The notes beneath the pieces are model-generated. The model had not been told where the DNA came from and did not search any database. It saw only the letters and a program-made list of their open reading frames with translations. The translations under genes were made by a program, and so were the position numbers. This document shows positions 14,976 to 16,097 of a stretch of 16,097 nucleotides of DNA, in pieces. The stretch covers positions 1-16,097 of the forward strand of contig JALSLS010000255.1 of the NCBI GenBank assembly GCA_026988195.1, in the 5' to 3' direction. Numbering within the stretch: the stretch's first letter is position 1; each line of letters begins with the position of its first letter. The stretch comes from Methylomonas sp. (GTDB lineage Bacteria > Pseudomonadota > Gammaproteobacteria > Methylococcales > Methylomonadaceae).

Positions 14976-15737
14976 TTATGCATGGATGTTTCTGCCAAAT
15001 TTCACCTTATTTATTAACAAACCAATCACAATATCATGCATTTTTTCTAGCTTAGAGAAACAGATTGTTCGACGAGTTAATCGTTTGATCCATGATCTAA
15101 AATTCAGATTTTTGCGATCAATTTTTTGGGTGTTCCTCTTCCCTATTTCATGTGTCTCAGCATCAAAATGACGATCATAATCCCCACAGTCATCGGTGTA
15201 ATAACGGCTAACATTTAAAGAGCCAAGTAACGCTTTTAATTCTTTGAAAACAATACCCTTACACTTGCCAAAATCATAAGCGAGTACCGTGTTGGTTTTA
15301 TGATCAACAGCATGCCATAGCCAGCATTGATTGCTTTTATTTCCTACAAAAGACCACTGGTCATCCACTTCTGTCTCTTCACAGCAGACCTGTTCTAGCC
15401 TGACCTCCAATGGTCTCCCTTGATCAAAGGTCTGAAAAAGAGGGTTCATTTGAACAAGGCTGCTTTCTTTATTTTTTAAAGTGCGGGTCACTGTGTTTTT
15501 GTTGATTTTAAGAACCCGTGCTGTGTCTCGAGTGCCACTGCTATTGATAGTCATTTCGACAATTTGTTCTTGGATTCCAAATTCACAGGCTTTGTAACAA
15601 TATTCCAACATGAAAGTGTTGGTTGGGCAGTCTGAAGTCTGGCAACGATATCGCTGTACGCCACCATCGCTTCTGCCTGATTTCATCAGTTGAGTATTAG
15701 TACAGTTTGGGCAGGTGATTTCTTGATAATATTTCAT
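14976..15737 (-). CDS. IS1-family transposase, InsA-InsB as one reading frame
   Basis: A 253-residue transposase. The N-terminal zinc-ribbon uses CPNC and a second C-x4-C pair (CQTSDC). A helix-turn-helix follows, with TINSSGTRDTARVLKINKNT corresponding to InsA. The catalytic part corresponds to InsB, with VDDQWSFVGNKSNQCWLW, YYTDDCGDY, HEIGKRNTQKIDRKNLNFRS and CFSKLEKMHDIVIGLLIN. The first two catalytic aspartates are present. The third acidic residue, usually E in the IERHNLN-type motif, appears as D (QKIDRKNL), which may weaken or abolish activity. No frameshift is needed, unlike enteric IS1. I chose the ATG at 15737; an in-frame TTG at 15752 is less likely. Confidence 0.92.
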   Translation of the reverse strand: MKYYQEITCPNCTNTQLMKSGRSDGGVQRYRCQTSDCPTNTFMLEYCYKACEFGIQEQIVEMTINSSGTRDTARVLKINKNTVTRTLKNKESSLVQMNPLFQTFDQGRPLEVRLEQVCCEETEVDDQWSFVGNKSNQCWLWHAVDHKTNTVLAYDFGKCKGIVFKELKALLGSLNVSRYYTDDCGDYDRHFDAETHEIGKRNTQKIDRKNLNFRSWIKRLTRRTICFSKLEKMHDIVIGLLINKVKFGRNIHA

Positions 15738-15791
15738 GAGGAAATTATGCAATAAATCACTTTCTTATTCTACTGTTCTTAGCATAAATAC

Positions 15792-15808
15792 AGATTTAAC
15801 CCACTACC
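15792..15808. repeat. IS1-family terminal inverted repeat, right side
   Basis: Complement of the left terminal repeat; immediately followed by the truncated bpt reading frame. Confidence 0.9.
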
Positions 15809-15809
15809 T

Positions 15810-16097
15810 AAAAGTGATTATATTAATTTTTTAACTAGTCAGTGGTGTAATACTTTATTTGTAGAATTTCATATTGGTGATGAATTAGCCGCCATCGCCG
15901 TGGTTGATTTGCTAGATAATGCACTTTCTGCTGTTTATACCTTTTTTAATCCTAAATTCTCTAAAAATAACCTTGGCTCTTATGCCATTTTATGGCAAAT
16001 TCAACATGCCAAGAATCTCAACCTTGAATTCCTTTACCTTGGATTTTGGGTAAAAGATTGTTTAAAAATGTCTTATAAAACTCAATACCAACCCTTA
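15810..16097 (+). pseudogene. bpt: 5'-truncated aspartate/glutamate leucyltransferase Bpt fragment
   Basis: Ninety-six in-frame codons beginning directly after the IS element and running off the window end. The reading shows FVEFHIGDELAAIAVVDLL, LSAVYTFFNP, LGSYAILWQIQHAKNLNLEF, LYLGFWVKDCLKMSYKT and QYQPL. These match the C-terminal GNAT-fold half of Bpt, which adds leucine to proteins bearing N-terminal Asp or Glu and so marks them for ClpAP (N-degron pathway). The N-terminal half of about 130 residues, with its cysteine-rich region, is absent, and the sequence across the IS does not contain it. The gene is therefore very probably inactive here, unless the N-terminal half was rearranged elsewhere. 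The last residues and stop lie beyond the edge. Confidence 0.88.

Larger units (their letters stand above)
14955..15808 (-). mobile_element. IS1-family insertion sequence, single-ORF type
   Basis: An 854-bp element bounded by perfect 17-bp terminal inverted repeats GGTAGTGGGTTAAATCT, with similarity continuing to about 28 bp. It carries one transposase gene on the minus strand that fills nearly all of it. Length and gene content fit the IS1 family; unlike classical IS1, the transposase is one uninterrupted frame. The flanks (…CAATTATC and TAAAAGTG…) show no 8-9 bp direct duplication. It abuts a truncated bpt gene. Confidence 0.92.

Overview
The window reads as chromosome of an AT-rich gammaproteobacterium. 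Supporting signs are a proteobacterial-type leucyl-transferase (Bpt) remnant, an OprP/FmdC-like porin, a urt-ure urea locus and an IS1-family element. A methylotroph or methanotroph is possible, because urea/amide porins of this kind are known next to amide transporters in methylotrophs, but that is inference. The sequence alone does not fix the taxon.

Minus strand, read from about 9.08 kb down to 1: an outer-membrane porin, urtA (urea-binding protein), a 500-bp gap full of palindromic repeats, urtB and urtC (permeases), urtD and urtE (ATPases), then ureD, ureA, ureB and the first 25 codons of ureC. Apart from the urtA-urtB gap the genes are tightly packed, several overlapping by 1 to 8 nt. 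This looks like one urea uptake and hydrolysis transcription unit: porin, then periplasmic binding protein, ABC importer and urease.

Plus strand, from about 9.29 kb up: an unrecognised lipoprotein gene divergent from the porin, then a 1122-residue hybrid sensor kinase and a LuxR-type response regulator. The kinase's input module is a complete NCS1-type (cytosine/allantoin-family) transporter, followed by a cysteine-dense cytoplasmic segment. From its position beside urt/ure, this pair is the likely regulator of the urea locus.

The right end holds an 854-bp IS1-family element abutting a 5'-truncated bpt gene.

The spacers contain unusual repeat structure. A 162-bp near-palindromic MITE-like element occurs twice in opposite orientation, once between urtA and urtB and once between kinase and regulator, where it supplies the last five kinase codons. 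The urtA-urtB gap also holds an older palindrome whose apex was invaded by a second palindromic element, leaving an 8-bp direct duplication. The main leads are the transporter-kinase as a candidate urea or amide sensor and the repeats that have colonised the operon joints.
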